Shown in pieces: positions 1-6,154 of a DNA stretch of 10,364 nucleotides (position 1 is the first letter of the stretch; every line of letters begins with the position of its first letter). The translations under genes were made by a program, and so were the position numbers. The notes under the pieces are model-generated. The model was given only the letters and a program-made list of their open reading frames with translations. It did no database searches and was not told the origin of the DNA. The stretch is from Candidatus Taylorbacteria bacterium RIFCSPLOWO2_01_FULL_45_15b (GTDB lineage Bacteria > Patescibacteriota > Minisyncoccia > Phycocordibacterales > 01-FULL-45-15b): assembly GCA_001822655.1 (NCBI GenBank), contig MHRX01000036.1:37227-47590 (forward strand), written 5' to 3'.

Positions 1-2
1 TG

Positions 3-1769
3 CTTCATGGCGAGATGAATTCTATGAATATATTAGGGAGATCAAATTTGCGAGAGTTAGCTGAAAATTCCCCTTCAGCATATGAGCTCTTGCCTCATGG
101 GAGATACTTTGATGAGGCAACATCGCCACTTATTGAATTCTCCTCATTCGCACGAAGTAAATATGATACAGCGAAAGAGTATCCTTCAGACATTCGTATA
201 TTTTCTGATATGGCGAAGTTTCTTACTGGGGAATATGGAGCGCGCGAGGAACCAGCAGTGGATGCGGTGCATATCCCAAATGTATTGAGCACTCTCTTGC
301 TGGATAACGCGACGACCACACACGCCTTTCTGGATGCCTGGCATCCGCCTGACGGCGTCGAGATTGTGCAAATTGTCGGATGGGGCTTAGATACTGTTTT
401 TGGTGTGAAGTACAATATAAGCCGCGCGGGTACATTAGATGACACGGCAAAAACAACAAAATACGGGGATGGGACTGTTGTGCTTCAGAGTGCGAGCTTC
501 ATGAACGTGCCCACATATTATTTCGATTTAATCAAATTCAACAAGGAAAATAAAAAAAATATCAGCCACGCGTATATACTGGAAGCTGAACCATTACAGG
601 GATTAATCAGCAGCATTATAAGCGGTGTGGCGAGTTCGTCACCCTACATCTCAACTTCTACTCCTAGTCAAAGCATTTCAAACATAAAATCAACAAAAAT
701 TGATATCCACTCTCCACTCGCTATTGATATTTTTGACGAATTTGGAAATCATACAGGAATTTCGACCTCGACCGAGCCGGGATCAGATTTACAGTTTATT
801 GATGAAGAAATTCCAAACAGCTCTTACGAGGAGATCGGAGAAGGGAAGTATGTCCATATCTCGACAGAAGACGATCACACAATTTTGCTGACGGGGACAG
901 GTACGGGAACATTTACTCTGGACGTTACGAAGACAGAAGGAGACGAGGTGGTCGAAACGTATACGTTCACCGATGTCTCTGTAAGCACGACAACAAGAGG
1001 CTTTCTTACTTTTCGTGAAAACGGCATCCCGCAAATCGAGTTAATAAATGATGGTATGAGTAGATTCTATAATCCAGATGTCTTAATCGATCCTGATGAA
1101 ATAAAAGTACCAAATGGACTCGTCGGGTACTGGCGTTTCAATGAAGGTGCAGGAACGACAACCGAAGATAATTCCGGAAATGCAAATATTGGAATACTCA
1201 CTCCAAACATCACATGGATTACCGGTACATCATCAGCGACGAGCACGCATCTCAAGTTCGGTGCCTCACAGGATTTTGTCTCCGTGCAGGATTCCAACTC
1301 TATCGATATAGATAATTCTTTTACGGCGGCAATGTGGATCAAGCCGACGTCAACTAATGATCAGTTGCAAACACTTTTAGTAAAGGGGCCTTTTAATCCG
1401 GGCGGAAGAAATTACTCGCTCGCGATAAATTACGGCTGGAGCATGAAAGGTCTGTGGGCGGAAATCGTAAATTGTAATTTCTATCCAATAGCAGAACTTA
1501 CCCAACCAATCCAACTCAACAAGTGGCAGCATGTCACCCTTCGGTATGACCACACCTCAAAAAAACGCGAAATATTTTTAAACGGCATTCTCGTTCATTC
1601 CTCCACGGCGAGCTTATGTACGCCACTCACAAACACCCAGCCGCTCTACATAGGAGGAGTACCATCTTCACCGTGGTCAGGATTCAGCAAATTTACAGGT
1701 AGTATTGATGAAGTCAGAATCTATAATCGAGCATTATTAAATTCGGAGATAGAAGTAATAAAAAATTAA
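3..1769 (+). CDS. LCAT-like lipase/acyltransferase with C-terminal LamG domain, 5' end outside window
   Basis: The reading frame is open to the left edge, and the first ATG (15) is not a convincing start because the protein begins in the middle of an alpha/beta-hydrolase fold. Residues are numbered from that ATG. Residues 1-205 match the C-terminal half of the lecithin:cholesterol acyltransferase family: SPSAYELLP (19-27), VGWGLDT (121-127), then GDGTV (151-155), which holds the catalytic Asp 152, and the probable catalytic His 185 in NISHAYIL. The nucleophile Ser would lie upstream of the window. A Ser/Thr-rich linker (206-227) leads to a beta-rich domain (about 229-345, with SPLAIDIFDEFGNHTG and the GTGTGTFTLDV strand). 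A LamG/concanavalin-like domain follows (about 369-584), with GLVGYWRFNEGAG at its start and GSIDEVRIYNRAL at its end. It is probably secreted and acts on ester-linked lipids or carbohydrates; the signal peptide is not visible. Domain calls are firm, the substrate is unknown. Confidence 0.82.
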   Translation, partial: LHGEMNSMNILGRSNLRELAENSPSAYELLPHGRYFDEATSPLIEFSSFARSKYDTAKEYPSDIRIFSDMAKFLTGEYGAREEPAVDAVHIPNVLSTLLLDNATTTHAFLDAWHPPDGVEIVQIVGWGLDTVFGVKYNISRAGTLDDTAKTTKYGDGTVVLQSASFMNVPTYYFDLIKFNKENKKNISHAYILEAEPLQGLISSIISGVASSSPYISTSTPSQSISNIKSTKIDIHSPLAIDIFDEFGNHTGISTSTEPGSDLQFIDEEIPNSSYEEIGEGKYVHISTEDDHTILLTGTGTGTFTLDVTKTEGDEVVETYTFTDVSVSTTTRGFLTFRENGIPQIELINDGMSRFYNPDVLIDPDEIKVPNGLVGYWRFNEGAGTTTEDNSGNANIGILTPNITWITGTSSATSTHLKFGASQDFVSVQDSNSIDIDNSFTAAMWIKPTSTNDQLQTLLVKGPFNPGGRNYSLAINYGWSMKGLWAEIVNCNFYPIAELTQPIQLNKWQHVTLRYDHTSKKREIFLNGILVHSSTASLCTPLTNTQPLYIGGVPSSPWSGFSKFTGSIDEVRIYNRALLNSEIEVIKN

Positions 1770-1806
1770 TCTCCGGGAACTGACGATTGTTGTTCTTTTG
1801 ATAAAT

Positions 1807-1833
1807 TTGACACTTATCAAGTGTTCTGATAAT
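1807..1833 (+). promoter_or_regulatory. Promoter of the ATP-grasp gene
   Basis: A consensus -35 TTGACA (1807-1812) lies 15 bases before GATAAT (1828-1833), which matches five of six positions of the -10 consensus. The spacer is shorter than the ideal 17. Transcription would start near 1840, leaving about 20 bases of leader before the ATG at 1860. Confidence 0.55.
1810..1824. promoter_or_regulatory. Dyad in the promoter spacer, possible operator
   Basis: ACACTT (1810-1815) and AAGTGT (1819-1824) form a perfect 6-bp inverted repeat around ATC. It overlaps the end of the -35 box and fills most of the spacer, where a bound repressor would block RNA polymerase. It could also be a chance palindrome; no second copy was seen in the window. 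Confidence 0.35.
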
Positions 1834-1859
1834 GCATATATAGAAATTCTTATTCCTTT

Positions 1860-2831
1860 ATGAACGATACCTTGATAATTACTAGTACCTTCGACGAGCA
1901 TGCAGATTTCATGACTCCCGTCTTAGAATCACGTGGCAACGCGGTCTTTAGATTCAATACCGACAGTCTATGTCAATACCAAATCGATTTTCGACCCGAC
2001 TTATGCGAAGTTAGACTCTTTGACAAAAAAAGTTTGAAAACCATTCGCATAAGCGATGAGATCTCTGTCTGGTTTAGAAGACCATCGCCTGACAAATCTC
2101 ATGACCAGCTGCTTGATGAGGGTGGAATTAAATACAGTAGGGCTGAGGGCAAGGACTTCATAAAAAGCATAATGTTTTGGTGCAAATCTGCTTTTTGGAT
2201 CAGTCCTCCGTTATCGCTGTATTACAATAGAATTAAAACCAATCAGCTTTGCGCAGCAGTAGATTCAGGTTTACGAATTCCCAAGACTTTAGTCTCACAG
2301 GATCCGGAGCTCGTGAAGCAATTTTGGTCGGAGTGTCACGGAAAAGTAATTGCAAAAACGCTCAAGCTGCCGTATGTACATGCACAAAATGAATACTATG
2401 TCTTGAGAACTAAGTTGTTAACCGAAACAGACCTTGAGAAGCAGAACCTGTATCTATGTCCCTTGATTTATCAAGAGAGGATAGAAACTGTATTTGAAAT
2501 CAGAATTGTTACATTGGGAACAAGAATTTTTTCATTTAGGCACGACAGAAATTCCGTAACGGACGTGGTCGATATCAGATCTGGCGGTCTGGCCTCGAGA
2601 AAATGCATTTCCATTGATTTACCTGATTTTATCAGGAACCAGATTCAAGCCCTCGTAAAAAAGTTGGACGCATCTTTTGCTTCGATGGATATGCTTGTCG
2701 ACATCAATGAAAACTATTATTTTGTTGATCTCAATCCAAACGGACAATGGTTGTGGCTAGAACTTCTTACAGGAATCAAAATTTCTGAAGCTCTGGCACA
2801 TGCATTAGTAACTAAGACTCTACCTCAATAA
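1860..2831 (+). CDS. ATP-grasp peptide ligase, MvdC/MvdD (graspetide synthetase) type
   Basis: The 323-residue protein has the layout of the MvdD-family ATP-grasp enzymes, which use ATP to activate Asp/Glu side chains of a precursor peptide and join them to Thr/Ser (ester) or Lys (amide). The N-terminal pre-ATP-grasp domain starts DTLIITSTFDEHAD and carries the typical VWFRRP (70-75). The linker with YYNRIKTNQL (121-130) and the Gly-Leu-x-x-Pro-x-Thr stretch (137-143) is characteristic. The ATP-grasp domain shows the nucleotide-binding lysine region GKVIAKTL (161-168), YQERIETVFEIRIVTLG (204-220), Asp 277, and the metal-binding end FVDLNPNGQWLWLE (288-301). Asp 290 replaces the more usual Glu before the NP motif. 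The gene has its own promoter and terminator. A 45-codon gene and an ABC exporter follow, as in microviridin clusters, but no second ligase is present. RimK-like or other ligase roles on a different substrate remain possible. Confidence 0.8.
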   Translation: MNDTLIITSTFDEHADFMTPVLESRGNAVFRFNTDSLCQYQIDFRPDLCEVRLFDKKSLKTIRISDEISVWFRRPSPDKSHDQLLDEGGIKYSRAEGKDFIKSIMFWCKSAFWISPPLSLYYNRIKTNQLCAAVDSGLRIPKTLVSQDPELVKQFWSECHGKVIAKTLKLPYVHAQNEYYVLRTKLLTETDLEKQNLYLCPLIYQERIETVFEIRIVTLGTRIFSFRHDRNSVTDVVDIRSGGLASRKCISIDLPDFIRNQIQALVKKLDASFASMDMLVDINENYYFVDLNPNGQWLWLELLTGIKISEALAHALVTKTLPQ

Positions 2832-2833
2832 TT

Positions 2834-2855
2834 CCGGCCAGTAGGTCGGTTTTTT
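2834..2855 (+). terminator. Intrinsic terminator of the ATP-grasp gene
   Basis: CCGGCC (2834-2839) pairs with GGTCGG (2844-2849), one G-U pair included, around an AGTA loop and is followed by six T (2850-2855). It starts three bases after the ATP-grasp stop codon. The T-run overlaps the stop codon of the convergent minus-strand gene. Read on the minus strand the hairpin is not followed by T, so it serves only the + gene. Confidence 0.85.
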
Positions 2856-3489
2856 ATACCGCACGAGCCTCGTCTATGCTAATGGAGAAATCGCTTGATT
2901 TTATTTTATCTTTACTTTCTATAAAATATGGCCTGCTATCGCTGTCACTTTCAGGAAATTTTTTAGTGCCAAAGTTGTAGTAAAAGCCTTTTTTGTATTC
3001 AAGACAGATCCGACAGATTTTTTTATTATATCTCTCGACAATTATAGATGATGCATTATTACCTTCTCTAGAACATCCGGCATGATAATTGCCGCTTATT
3101 AGTATAGTTTTTCTGCCGTTTGTCTTTTCAGCAATTTCTTTGGCAAGCCACTTATCGTAAGACTCATGGTCATTTATTTCTCTCTCGCCTATGAAGGAAA
3201 CATCAAATGATCCCGCCGATTCTAGACCTTTGAGCCAATAATAAAACTCGATAGACTGGGGATTTATTCTACCATCCTCGCTCCTGGCAGTTTTCTCCCA
3301 AAAATAATCACTCATTTCCCATAAAAGCTTTGAAAATCCAAGCTCGCGTAATATTGGTAAATAGATCATATATACCGAGTAATTTTCAATGACCCCATGC
3401 ACTTCGCCGAACCATACTATATCGCATTCGTTTAGCTTTGCTTTTATTTCAACGTCAATCTGAACTCTGTTTTTTTCCGCATCGATCAT
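2854..3489 (-). CDS. ChaN/Tiki/erythromycin-esterase-like putative hydrolase
   Basis: The 211-residue product shows the signature of the EreA/ChaN/Tiki/TraB superfamily. IVWFGEVHG (24-32, His 31) is followed by LLWEMSDY with Glu 58 and by ISGNYHAG (131-138, His 136). In that superfamily the GExH, Glu and GNxHA elements build the active or metal/haem-binding site; members include macrolide esterases, a haem-binding lipoprotein and Wnt-cleaving proteases. I chose the ATG at 3489. The frame is open to 3654, but an upstream start would run through two good promoters and over a convincing + strand gene. The longer form would add a hydrophobic stretch that could be a membrane anchor, so this should not be dismissed entirely. 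The gene is visibly more AT-rich than its neighbours, which suggests transfer. It converges on the ATP-grasp gene and diverges from the 45-codon gene. Substrate unknown. Confidence 0.6.
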   Translation of the reverse strand: MIDAEKNRVQIDVEIKAKLNECDIVWFGEVHGVIENYSVYMIYLPILRELGFSKLLWEMSDYFWEKTARSEDGRINPQSIEFYYWLKGLESAGSFDVSFIGEREINDHESYDKWLAKEIAEKTNGRKTILISGNYHAGCSREGNNASSIIVERYNKKICRICLEYKKGFYYNFGTKKFPESDSDSRPYFIESKDKIKSSDFSISIDEARAV

Positions 3490-3525
3490 ATTTACATTTA
3501 TATAGATAAAGTATAATGTAAATAT
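3488..3525. promoter_or_regulatory. Perfect 11-bp inverted repeat shared by two divergent promoters
   Basis: ATATTTACATT (3488-3498) is exactly complementary to AATGTAAATAT (3515-3525), with 16 bases between. The arms contain the -35 and -10 elements of both directions, so the site is likely an operator or a symmetric bidirectional promoter controlling both the ChaN-like gene and the 45-codon gene. Left arm position 3489 is also the first base of the minus-strand start codon. Confidence 0.6.
3491..3517 (+). promoter_or_regulatory. Promoter of the 45-codon gene
   Basis: TTTACA (3491-3496), one mismatch from the -35 consensus, lies 15 bases before a perfect TATAAT (3512-3517). Transcription would begin near 3524, giving about 27 bases of leader. 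AGGAG at 3526-3530 is too far (20 bases) from the ATG to be a normal ribosome binding site. Confidence 0.6.
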
Positions 3526-3537
3526 AGGAGCAATCAA
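3510..3537 (-). promoter_or_regulatory. Promoter of the ChaN-like gene
   Basis: On the minus strand TTGATT (3537-3532) lies 16 bases before TATACT (3515-3510), with a start near 3503 and about 14 bases of leader. A second choice is TTTACA (3523-3518), 15 bases, TATAAA (3502-3497), which would give an essentially leaderless mRNA. Either one overlaps the + promoter, so the two directions should exclude each other. Confidence 0.5.
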
Positions 3538-3550
3538 ACAACAATACAAA

Positions 3551-3688
3551 ATGAAACCATACCTCCTCGATAAGGCCACAATTATTACAGAAACTGAAGT
3601 GGTGAGCCGAACTTCAAAAGAGATTATCCAAGCCGGCGACACCACATGTGACAATCCACCGCGAACAGACGATGCGGTCGCGGATTAA
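3551..3688 (+). CDS. 45-residue peptide, candidate RiPP (graspetide-like) precursor
   Basis: The ATG at 3551 opens a 45-codon frame ending in TAA (3686-3688). A perfect TATAAT lies upstream and a strong intrinsic terminator 22 bases downstream, so this is a complete small transcription unit. The N-terminus MKPYLLDKA recalls the Pro-aromatic-hydrophobic helix of microviridin leaders, though it is not the PFFARFL motif itself. The remainder is rich in possible crosslink residues: Thr 10, 13, 15, 21, 31, 32, 39 and acids Glu 14, 16, 24, Asp 30, 34, 40, 41, 45. The tail AGDTTCDNPPRTDDAVAD (28-45) has Thr followed by Asp clusters, as expected for an ester-linked core, plus one Cys (33). I infer a substrate for the ATP-grasp enzyme at 1860. 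It overlaps antisense with the possible long form of the ChaN-like gene. It may instead be an unrelated short protein. Confidence 0.5.
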   Translation: MKPYLLDKATIITETEVVSRTSKEIIQAGDTTCDNPPRTDDAVAD

Positions 3689-3709
3689 ACACCACTTCAC
3701 CTATCACAC

Positions 3710-3735
3710 ACGCAGGCATAAGTCTGCGTTTTTTT
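3710..3735 (+). terminator. Intrinsic terminator of the 45-codon gene
   Basis: ACGCAG (3710-3715) pairs with CTGCGT (3724-3729); a G-U and a C-G pair extend the stem around an ATAA loop. Seven T follow (3729-3735). No other + strand gene could use it, so it is strong support for a real transcript over 3551-3688. Confidence 0.88.
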
Positions 3736-3782
3736 GTGCGGAGATAATAGATATTTGGGACAGCGGATAATAGAGATAGTAG

Positions 3783-3816
3783 GGACTGTCACGTTTGTTT
3801 TACAAGCGGACAGTCC
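3783..3816. repeat. Long near-perfect hairpin, REP/MITE-like
   Basis: GGACTGTC (3783-3790) pairs with GACAGTCC (3809-3816), and inside it CGTTTGT (3792-3798) pairs with ACAAGCG (3802-3808) with one G-U pair, around a TTT loop and one bulged A (3791). This is 15 bp in 34 bases. Two loosely similar stretches of about 24 bases lie just before it (about 3739-3762 and 3763-3787, both with GATAATAGA and GGGAC). No T-run follows, so it is not a classic terminator. It resembles intergenic palindromes mobilised by Y1 (REP-associated) transposases, but no such gene is in the window. Confidence 0.6.
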
Positions 3817-3892
3817 GCGCTGAATCAGATGGATAGAATAGAGGATGACATTTCATAGTCGAAATTCTCACAGCTTGCCCTATGCGCCATAA

Positions 3893-3921
3893 TTGACTAG
3901 CTATCCATAACGTGTTATCAT
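3893..3921 (+). promoter_or_regulatory. Extended -10 promoter of the ABC exporter gene
   Basis: TTGACT (3893-3898) lies 17 bases before TATCAT (3916-3921), preceded by TGT (3913-3915) as an extended -10. Transcription would begin near 3928. This makes the ATG at 3949 the likely start and the upstream TTG at 3931 unlikely. A 12-bp palindrome, ATAACGTGTTAT (3907-3918), overlaps the -10 and may be an operator. Confidence 0.75.
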
Positions 3922-3948
3922 CGTTTTGATTTGCACCTTGTCAAAACT

Positions 3949-5763
3949 ATGAACAAAAAAGAAAATAAACTTTCACTTAGAACCACATTGGCGGTCGTTA
4001 AAGATACATGCCGATACGCGTGGACAGCCCATAAGCGGCACATCGTCGCGATGTCCTTGATTTTACTCGCTTCCGCATTTATGCCATATGTGGCCTCTGG
4101 TCTAGAAGCGCTCGTGGTAAATTATCTCGTCAAAATCGCAAAAGGAGCCGTAGCGGTAAATATTTTACTACTGGCGGCAATTTTACTCGGCGTACTGTAT
4201 GTCCGAGAATTGCTGAATACATTGTCCCGCTTCAGAGAAAAACTCTTTTGGTTGGATATGCGAACGGACCTCGAACTAGCCTTCTCAAAAAAGATGGTGA
4301 GTCTCGATGTCGCAACTCATGAGGATCCCGTTTTTCAGGATGAACTTCAGGTTTTGAATGAGTATGGAGGATCACATAGCGTGTCGAATTTGATTAACGC
4401 CATGCTGTACAACATCCAGAATCTTGCTGGATTTATAATCGCGTCGTCGATCATAATTGCATTCGATTGGCGATTCTTCGTCTTGCTTATATTCGCCGGC
4501 GTGCCCCGATTTTTGTCGGAGCTTAGGTACGGAAAGAGTATCTGGTCAATTTACCAGTCAAAAGCGGAGGACAGAAGACTATACCGCGAATACGAGCGTC
4601 GCATGGAAGAAAAAACGAGTATCCGGGAACTGCAAATGTTTCAGAATGTAAGTTTCTTTGCGACGCGGCAGAAAGAACTGTTGGAGCGTTTTGTCTCGTC
4701 TCAGAAGAAAGAGGAAAAAAAGAACATCATGATACTTTTGTCGACCCAAGCGATCTCGCTCACTGTCATTGGCGTGTGTGTCTATTTCCTGCTGGGGAGG
4801 GTTGCGGGGGGAGCCATGCAGATTGGAACCTTCTTATTTGCGTTCGGTACACTGCTTCGCTTCGAGGGCGAAGTATCCGGGTTCTTCTTCTCACTCGCGC
4901 GGCAACATAAGGACGCGCGCGTCGTAAAAAGTTACTTTGAGATAATGCGGCGCGAGCCAAAAGTGTCTCGCGCGCGGAATAGACGTTCATTCAACATTAC
5001 ATCGGCTCCCACTATTGAATTCAGAAACGTGTCATTCTGCTATCCCTCACGATCAGGCGAGTATTCCCTTAGGAATTTCTCTCTTGTTATATCGCCCGGG
5101 GAACGGTTCGCAGTTGTCGGCGCGAATGGCGCGGGGAAGTCGACACTGGTGAAGCTACTCTGCAGATTTTATGATCCCACGGAAGGTGCTGTGCTCATTA
5201 ATGGCATTGATCTTCGAGAAATTGACGTGGATGACTGGTATAAATATCTCGCTCTGCTCTCGCAGGATTTTGCCGTGTATAAACTAAAGACATGGGAGTT
5301 CGTAAGTCTCGGACGGATGAATGGCGAACGCAATCAGAAAAAAATAGAACACGCGGCAGCTCGCTCCCGGGCGCACCAATTCATCAACACTTGGAAAGAT
5401 CGATACGATTCCCAAATCGGCGTTGAATTTAAAGGCGTTGAAGTTTCCCACGGCCAGCGTCAGAAACTGGCGCTTGCACGGGCATTGTACCGGGATGCGT
5501 TCGTGACAATTCTCGACGAGCCAACGGCACACGTCGACGTTGAATCCGAGCAGATGATATTCGACGCTCTTGAGAAGGAAATAGACAGAAATCGCACACT
5601 CATTCTCATTTCGCACCGTTTTTCCACGGTGCGAAACGCGGACCGTATCTGCGTATTTAGTAATGGCGCAGTAGGTGAGCTTGGTTCTCACGATGAACTT
5701 GTCCGTAAAGGAGGAATTTACGCCAAGCTTTTTGAAGAGCAGGCGCGGGCGTATCGTTCGTAG
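3949..5763 (+). CDS. ABC exporter half-transporter (fused membrane and ATPase domains)
   Basis: The 604-residue protein (ATG at 3949) is a type IV exporter of the MsbA/LmrA/ABCB kind, which works as a homodimer in the cytoplasmic membrane. The N-terminal half has about six membrane helices (roughly 31-52, 68-86, 154-172, 175-188, 263-285, 290-315). The ATPase domain (about 357-600) has Walker A GANGAGKST (391-399, Lys 397), Q-loop LSQDF, signature VSHGQ (499-503) in place of LSGGQ, Walker B ILDE (Asp 523, Glu 524) and the H-loop ISHR (His 556). There is no C39 peptidase domain, so it would not cleave a leader itself. It is a monocistronic unit with its own promoter and terminator, directly after the 45-codon gene; export of a modified peptide (MdnE-like) is an inference, and lipid or drug export is equally compatible with sequence alone. 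Confidence 0.93.
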   Translation: MNKKENKLSLRTTLAVVKDTCRYAWTAHKRHIVAMSLILLASAFMPYVASGLEALVVNYLVKIAKGAVAVNILLLAAILLGVLYVRELLNTLSRFREKLFWLDMRTDLELAFSKKMVSLDVATHEDPVFQDELQVLNEYGGSHSVSNLINAMLYNIQNLAGFIIASSIIIAFDWRFFVLLIFAGVPRFLSELRYGKSIWSIYQSKAEDRRLYREYERRMEEKTSIRELQMFQNVSFFATRQKELLERFVSSQKKEEKKNIMILLSTQAISLTVIGVCVYFLLGRVAGGAMQIGTFLFAFGTLLRFEGEVSGFFFSLARQHKDARVVKSYFEIMRREPKVSRARNRRSFNITSAPTIEFRNVSFCYPSRSGEYSLRNFSLVISPGERFAVVGANGAGKSTLVKLLCRFYDPTEGAVLINGIDLREIDVDDWYKYLALLSQDFAVYKLKTWEFVSLGRMNGERNQKKIEHAAARSRAHQFINTWKDRYDSQIGVEFKGVEVSHGQRQKLALARALYRDAFVTILDEPTAHVDVESEQMIFDALEKEIDRNRTLILISHRFSTVRNADRICVFSNGAVGELGSHDELVRKGGIYAKLFEEQARAYRS

Positions 5764-5770
5764 ATTTAAC

Positions 5771-5797
5771 AAAACCGGGATTATTTCCGGTTTTTTT
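5771..5797 (+). terminator. Intrinsic terminator of the ABC exporter gene
   Basis: AAAACCGG (5771-5778) pairs with CCGGTTTT (5787-5794) around an 8-base loop, with seven T in total (5791-5797). It begins seven bases after the stop codon. Confidence 0.9.
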
Positions 5798-5814
5798 ATA
5801 ACTTCGTCCGCATA

Positions 5815-5844
5815 TTGACATAATAGTATAAAGTATGACATTAT
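5815..5844 (+). promoter_or_regulatory. Promoter of the small membrane protein gene
   Basis: TTGACA (5815-5820) is followed after 18 bases by CATTAT (5839-5844) with an extended-minus-10 TG at 5836-5837. The predicted start near 5851 lies downstream of the first in-frame ATG (5835), which decides for the ATG at 5862. Confidence 0.5.
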
Positions 5845-5861
5845 GTACCCACTGTAAAAAT

Positions 5862-6104
5862 ATGGATGCTTTTTTTGATATCGTCGCAGAATTTTTAGGG
5901 GGTGTTTGGAAGATTATCCGCTACGGAATCGCCCTGTTTTACCTTGCGTGCAATGTCGCTCTCCACGGTGTACTCTCGACAATTGATAAAGTTCTCGAGG
6001 ATAATCCTGGCGATTTCTTATTTAAAATACTCCTCTATCTCACTATGCCTCTTCGCGCCATCTTTTTTTTCTTCAACAATTTTTTTGAAGAGATAACAAA
6101 ATAA
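5862..6104 (+). CDS. Small hypothetical membrane protein
   Basis: I do not recognise this 80-residue protein. It starts MDAFFDIVAEFLGG and has two hydrophobic segments, about residues 12-36 (GVWKIIRYGIALFYLACNV) and 52-74 (a stretch ending RAIFFFFNNFF), separated by an acidic loop (STIDKVLEDNPGD). An in-frame ATG at 5835 would add MTLCTHCKN, with a Cys-x-x-Cys, but it lies inside the promoter. The chosen start shares its context (AAAAATATGGATGC) with the start at 9291. It follows the ABC exporter terminator and has its own promoter; it may be an accessory of the exporter, but nothing in the sequence proves that. Confidence 0.6.
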   Translation: MDAFFDIVAEFLGGVWKIIRYGIALFYLACNVALHGVLSTIDKVLEDNPGDFLFKILLYLTMPLRAIFFFFNNFFEEITK

Positions 6105-6106
6105 TT

Positions 6107-6134
6107 TTGACTTGTTTGTCGGTACTCCTATGAT
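6107..6134 (+). promoter_or_regulatory. Promoter of the Nudix gene
   Basis: TTGACT (6107-6112) lies 16 bases before TATGAT (6129-6134). The predicted start near 6141 leaves about 14 bases before the ATG at 6155, with no ribosome binding site. It begins three bases after the stop codon of the small membrane protein. Confidence 0.75.
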
Positions 6135-6154
6135 GAAGTCTAAACATAAATATT

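Noticed and set aside
1744..1775. Inverted repeat CGGAGAT/ATCTCCG as terminator of the lipase gene
   Set aside because: The 18-base loop and lack of a T-run make termination doubtful; it also overlaps the coding end.
2854..3654. Longer 266-residue form of the ChaN-like gene with a hydrophobic N-terminus
   Set aside because: It would run through two good promoters, the inverted repeat and the 45-codon gene with its terminator; the family homology begins only after the ATG at 3489. A membrane-anchored version cannot be fully excluded.
3931..3948. TTG start of the ABC exporter, six codons upstream
   Set aside because: It lies only about three bases after the predicted transcription start; the ATG at 3949 leaves a sensible leader.
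5284..5841. 185-codon open frame on the minus strand
   Set aside because: It is antisense to the well-conserved ATPase domain of the exporter and has no recognisable product.
5835..5861. ATG at 5835 giving an N-terminal CTHC motif, possible metal site
   Set aside because: It overlaps the spacer and -10 box of the best promoter, so it would not be in the transcript.
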